The translations under genes were made by a program, and so were the position numbers. A stretch of 64,000 nt of DNA from Flavobacterium rhamnosiphilum (lineage in GTDB: Bacteria > Bacteroidota > Bacteroidia > Flavobacteriales > Flavobacteriaceae), in contig NZ_SMLG01000002.1 of the NCBI RefSeq assembly GCF_004349195.1, forward strand, positions 248,001 to 312,000. Direction: 5' to 3'. Positions 61,163-64,000 of this stretch are shown here, one piece after another. The notes below the pieces were generated by a model that saw nothing but the letters and a program-made list of their open reading frames with translations, made no database searches and was not told the origin of the DNA. Within the stretch, counting starts at the first letter, position 1. Every line of letters starts with the position of its first letter.

Positions 61163-62691
61163 GATGCCTTTTTTAATTCATTTGCCCATAGAACACTTTG
61201 ATTCCATTTTTTTTGAAACATTTTAAAATAATCATATGGGTTTTTAATCCTCTGATGTTTATAATATTTAAAAAACAAAGTGGTTTTATACCCCTTAAGT
61301 TGTTCTTTTGAATTATGCGAAATGATGTACAACATAACGGTCGGCGATGGTTTGGGTTGTATAGATTCCATTTGCCATTGCAGAATTGGTTTTGTTCGAA
61401 AACCTCCAATTGGAGCCTTCAAATGAATTATCTCAGGTTCAGGTAAATACAAAACATCACAACCTTGATTTCGCAATTGCATCCCAAAATCTGAGTCTTC
61501 TCCATATCCAAATTCATAACCCATATTAAAATTACAATTATTTAAAACTTCAGTCGCAACAAAGCTACATCCGGAACCGAAACTTCCCCATTGAATAACA
61601 TTCTTAAAAACTTGTTCTTTCCCTTTTTGCAAACAACTAATTGAGACTGATTTCGTTCTATAATTAGAAATAGATACAAACACTTCCTTAATAAAGTTAT
61701 TCTCGATCCGAATATCATCATCCGCTAGAAAAACCCATTCACTTTCAACTTGATTCAATGCGACATTCCTTGCATTACAAGCTCCGGCCTGATGCGTAAA
61801 ACTGTGTTTTATTACAAATGGCCATTTTTCGGCAGTAATAAAATTCAATTCTGACACACTCCCTTCCAGTGGGTTTTGCTCCACTAGTATTACGTTTTTG
61901 GGCAAATGGGTTTGATTTCGCAAATCGCAAAGTACGTCATATAAGTATTTTTTTCTTCCAATGGTAGGAATTATCACGTCTATGGTTTCATTCTTGAGAC
62001 CTATTCTTTCAGTCAAACCTTCTTCAAATTGTAGTAATGTATTATAATTTATTTTTCTAATAAAACAGGATTTTAAAAAAGGAAGCAATACAATTTTTTT
62101 TTCATCTAATAAAACATTCAAAAACAACAGATATTTCCAAACAAACTTATAATGCTGCTTCACAAACTGAAACAAAACGCAATTAGACGCTTCAACAGCT
62201 TTATAATTTACTTCACCGTGTAGCAATTGTGGTTCTGAATAGCAAAACAATCCTAACGGTTGATAATGCTTGGCAATACTATTGAGTGTGTAATCAAAAT
62301 TTTGAATCTTAAAAAAATTAAAATCAAATTGTAATATAGTGTCGGTATGAATAGCGCCTACACAACTACTCATTTGCCAAGTGGGGTAAGTAACCTTTTT
62401 ATTTACATTTATAAATGGCGATTCTTCTATATACCCAATTCTGGGAGAAAAATAATTGGAACTGGGATTATAGCTTATCAGTTTTCTTTTCAAATTCAAT
62501 AATTCCGGTATTTTTTCAAAGTTTACCGAATCTTTAACTTGCTCATCATACCAACCTACAATTGTGTTCGGATATTTTTCAGCAATAGCACGAATAACAA
62601 ATCCAATGTTTTGACCTAAAAACTCCGTGTTTTCAATTGAACTGATGGTAACGTGCGTTACTTTATAGTTGCTATGTGCTATAACTAACAT
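61159..62691 (-). CDS. Two-part glycosyltransferase with C-terminal GT2 domain
   Basis: A 510-residue protein. Residues about 240-480 are a GT2 GT-A domain, IDVIIPTIGRKKYLYDVLCDLRNQTHLPKNVILVEQN with DDD in FLADDDIRIENNF and GSFGSGCSFVATEVL. The first ~235 residues also contain GT-A-like words (VVGWYDE, YPTWQMSSCVGAIHTDTILQFD) but no DXD that I can see, so they may be a second, inactive glycosyltransferase fold. Specificity unknown. It shares a base with the following gene start. Confidence 0.8.
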   Translation of the reverse strand: MLVIAHSNYKVTHVTISSIENTEFLGQNIGFVIRAIAEKYPNTIVGWYDEQVKDSVNFEKIPELLNLKRKLISYNPSSNYFSPRIGYIEESPFINVNKKVTYPTWQMSSCVGAIHTDTILQFDFNFFKIQNFDYTLNSIAKHYQPLGLFCYSEPQLLHGEVNYKAVEASNCVLFQFVKQHYKFVWKYLLFLNVLLDEKKIVLLPFLKSCFIRKINYNTLLQFEEGLTERIGLKNETIDVIIPTIGRKKYLYDVLCDLRNQTHLPKNVILVEQNPLEGSVSELNFITAEKWPFVIKHSFTHQAGACNARNVALNQVESEWVFLADDDIRIENNFIKEVFVSISNYRTKSVSISCLQKGKEQVFKNVIQWGSFGSGCSFVATEVLNNCNFNMGYEFGYGEDSDFGMQLRNQGCDVLYLPEPEIIHLKAPIGGFRTKPILQWQMESIQPKPSPTVMLYIISHNSKEQLKGYKTTLFFKYYKHQRIKNPYDYFKMFQKKWNQSVLWANELKKAS

Positions 62692-63839
62692 TAATTTGAA
62701 ATAATAGTTTCGTAGTAGTCCATGTTCTCCTTAACAATTACATTGATGTCAAATTTATTTTGAACCTGTTTTCTGGCGGCTACTCCCATTTTAGATGCCA
62801 ATTTTTCGCTCGAAAGTATTTGAATCATTTTTTGGGCAGATTCCTCATGATTCTTAGGATCTACCAAATAACCACTTACACCATCTACCATAAGTTCCTG
62901 TGCCCAGCCCATATTACTGTTGACCACCGGTTTTTGCATCGCCATAGATTCAATAGTTACCATTCCTAATGTTTCGGCAAAAGTGGGAAAGACACAAAGA
63001 TGCGCTTTTTGAATGTAATTTTTCACTTCGCTATACGGGATTTTGCCTAAATATGCCACAGAAGGCATGTCGTTTGGCGTTATTTTTTGTTGAAGCAATT
63101 CCCAAGTAGACGTTTTTCCCGTTGCAATATCAGAGGAATCCGAACCTATAAGCACCAATCTGGCATTGGGACATTTTACTCTCACTTTATGAAAAATAGC
63201 AGGAAGTTCCAAAACTCCTTTTTTTCGAATAATAGTTCCAATATATACTATTAATCCTTTTTCAAATTGATTGGGGGAATCATTTTCAAATTGATCCAAT
63301 TTCAATCCGTGATGTATTGTTTTTATTTTTTCGGGTTGAATCCCAAACAATGCTGCAGATAGTTTCCCCGCAAAGGCGGTTGGTGCAATGTAGCCTTGTG
63401 CTTTTTGAACCGCCAGTTTTTCGAACCAAAAATTTTTCAATTTCTGCTTCCTTTTTTCGAGATGGCAGAAATAGGTATCGCTGCCATGAAACCGAATCAC
63501 TAATGGAATCCTAAAGTTCATAAAGGCGGTAATCCCAGTCCAATCGGGAGCTTCCAGGACATCAATTTTTTCTTCCTTTATAATCCTGTTGCAATACTTT
63601 TGAATATGCTTTCTGTAGAAATACCATTTACCAAAACGGTATTTTTTATCGCCAATTAAATGAAAAGTGATACCGTTTTCTGTAAAAATTTCTGATTTTT
63701 CCTGACCGTACACAATTACGGTCACCGAAACACCCTGCCTGACTAAAGCCGAAACAAGATTTCCTATACTGGTTCCTAAACCAGCGGCATGCTTTACTTT
63801 AGCATGTGGATATTCGGGAGTTAAAAAAGCTATATGCAT
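62691..63839 (-). CDS. GT4-family glycosyltransferase
   Basis: A 382-residue GT-B enzyme. The N-terminus MHIAFLTPEYPHAKVKHAAGLGTSIGNLVSALVRQGVSV shows the glycogen-synthase-like AGLGTSI motif; the C-terminal GLIVYIGTIIRKKGVLELPAIF and LCVFPTFAETLGMVTIESMAMQKPVVNSNMG carry the donor-binding E-x7-E pattern. Specificity unknown. The stop and the next gene start overlap by one base. Confidence 0.93.
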   Translation of the reverse strand: MHIAFLTPEYPHAKVKHAAGLGTSIGNLVSALVRQGVSVTVIVYGQEKSEIFTENGITFHLIGDKKYRFGKWYFYRKHIQKYCNRIIKEEKIDVLEAPDWTGITAFMNFRIPLVIRFHGSDTYFCHLEKRKQKLKNFWFEKLAVQKAQGYIAPTAFAGKLSAALFGIQPEKIKTIHHGLKLDQFENDSPNQFEKGLIVYIGTIIRKKGVLELPAIFHKVRVKCPNARLVLIGSDSSDIATGKTSTWELLQQKITPNDMPSVAYLGKIPYSEVKNYIQKAHLCVFPTFAETLGMVTIESMAMQKPVVNSNMGWAQELMVDGVSGYLVDPKNHEESAQKMIQILSSEKLASKMGVAARKQVQNKFDINVIVKENMDYYETIISN

Positions 63840-63842
63840 TCT

Positions 63843-64000
63843 CTACTTATTAAAAAAATCATTTAAAATAATTGCTGTAAATTTTCTTGCCCCTTCATCA
63901 TTCATGTGCCCACAGGACGAAAAATACTGATCCTCTTCTACTATGGATTCATAATTATGAATTTCGGGATAAATTTGTTTTACTTTTTCAAAATAATCCA
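63843..64000 (-). CDS. C-terminus of an SGNH-type hydrolase (partial)
   Basis: The frame ends at TAG (63843-63845) and runs out of the window; 51 residues are visible. The tail SSCGHMNDEGARKFTAIILNDF fits the block-V His motif (xHMNxxGAxxFT) of SGNH hydrolase-like proteins, with the SSCGH resembling surface-polysaccharide acyl-modifying enzymes. Three bases separate it from the glycosyltransferase start at 63839. An acetyltransferase partner, if any, would be to the right. Confidence 0.65.
   Translation of the reverse strand, partial: DYFEKVKQIYPEIHNYESIVEEDQYFSSCGHMNDEGARKFTAIILNDFFNK

Noticed and set aside
1..64000. Insertion sequence, integrase or prophage
   Set aside because: No transposase, integrase or phage structural gene is encoded; the repeats seen have no coding capacity.

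Overview
The window looks like a stretch of chromosome from a Flavobacteriaceae bacterium, most likely Flavobacterium. The evidence is AT-rich DNA, a SusC-type TonB-dependent transporter, many lipoproteins with Bacteroidota-style lipoboxes, Bacteroidota -7 promoter elements (TAnnTTTG), a PorV-like outer-membrane protein, an Lnb/DUF4105 protein, and several families common in flavobacteria (DUF5362, DUF2805, DUF4369). I see no rRNA, CRISPR array, insertion sequence, integrase or prophage. One tRNA gene (Thr, TGT) is present.

Layout. 1-5.5 kb: the start of a SusC gene (cut by the window edge), a LacI-type regulator and a mannose-6-phosphate isomerase, linked by four copies of a CTAAAtCGttTTAG-like palindrome; this looks like the edge of a sugar-utilisation locus under local LacI control. 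5.8-23.5 kb: mainly housekeeping and envelope genes (FabH, an exported S9 peptidase, an ABC ATPase, an OmpA-like lipoprotein, HtpG, a TlpA-like thioredoxin, a TonB-dependent receptor, a DMT permease, AqpZ, an AlkB-like dioxygenase, a sterol-desaturase-like protein), with an orphan PD-(D/E)XK nuclease-like gene at 14.4 kb. 23.6-29.7 kb: a DUF2805 protein, a DUF2089 regulator / YIP1-like membrane protein / PH-like protein / alpha-beta hydrolase cluster, an M61 peptidase and a DUF4369 lipoprotein. 29.8-38.9 kb: tRNA-Thr, a second ManA, Bcp, a pterin synthase, Idi, exported MsrB-MsrA, an M20 hydrolase, a frame-disrupted SHOCT remnant, a CHAD protein and a DUF4440 protein. 39-51 kb: a cupin, an FAD oxidoreductase, RecQ, arabinose-5-phosphate isomerase, TatC, LptB, a GH25 lysozyme, PssA and a PorV-like protein. 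51-64 kb: the Lnb-like protein, then an 11.6-kb leftward surface-polysaccharide cluster (initiating sugar transferase, O-antigen ligase/polymerase, five glycosyltransferases, two methyltransferases and the C-terminus of an SGNH-type protein).

How the genes fit together. KpsF (Kdo precursor), LptB (LPS export), PssA (phospholipid) and the glycosyltransferase cluster all build the outer surface. The Lnb-like protein belongs to the family that N-acylates lipoproteins, and the window encodes at least six predicted lipoproteins. MsrB-MsrA, Bcp, TlpA and AlkB-like proteins form a scattered damage-repair set.

The gaps hold many palindromic repeats: a 150-bp element bounded by inverted repeats at 4.3 kb, a 190-bp nested hairpin lying inside an AAT microsatellite at 56.7 kb, and a repeat placed 23-25 bp before two unrelated start codons. 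The findings I consider most worth checking are the LacI operator set with its paired manA genes, the DUF2089 cluster with its 11-bp inverted repeat, the orphan nuclease, and the broken small genes at 19.5 and 37.3 kb. I did not find a clear-cut new defence or mobile system.
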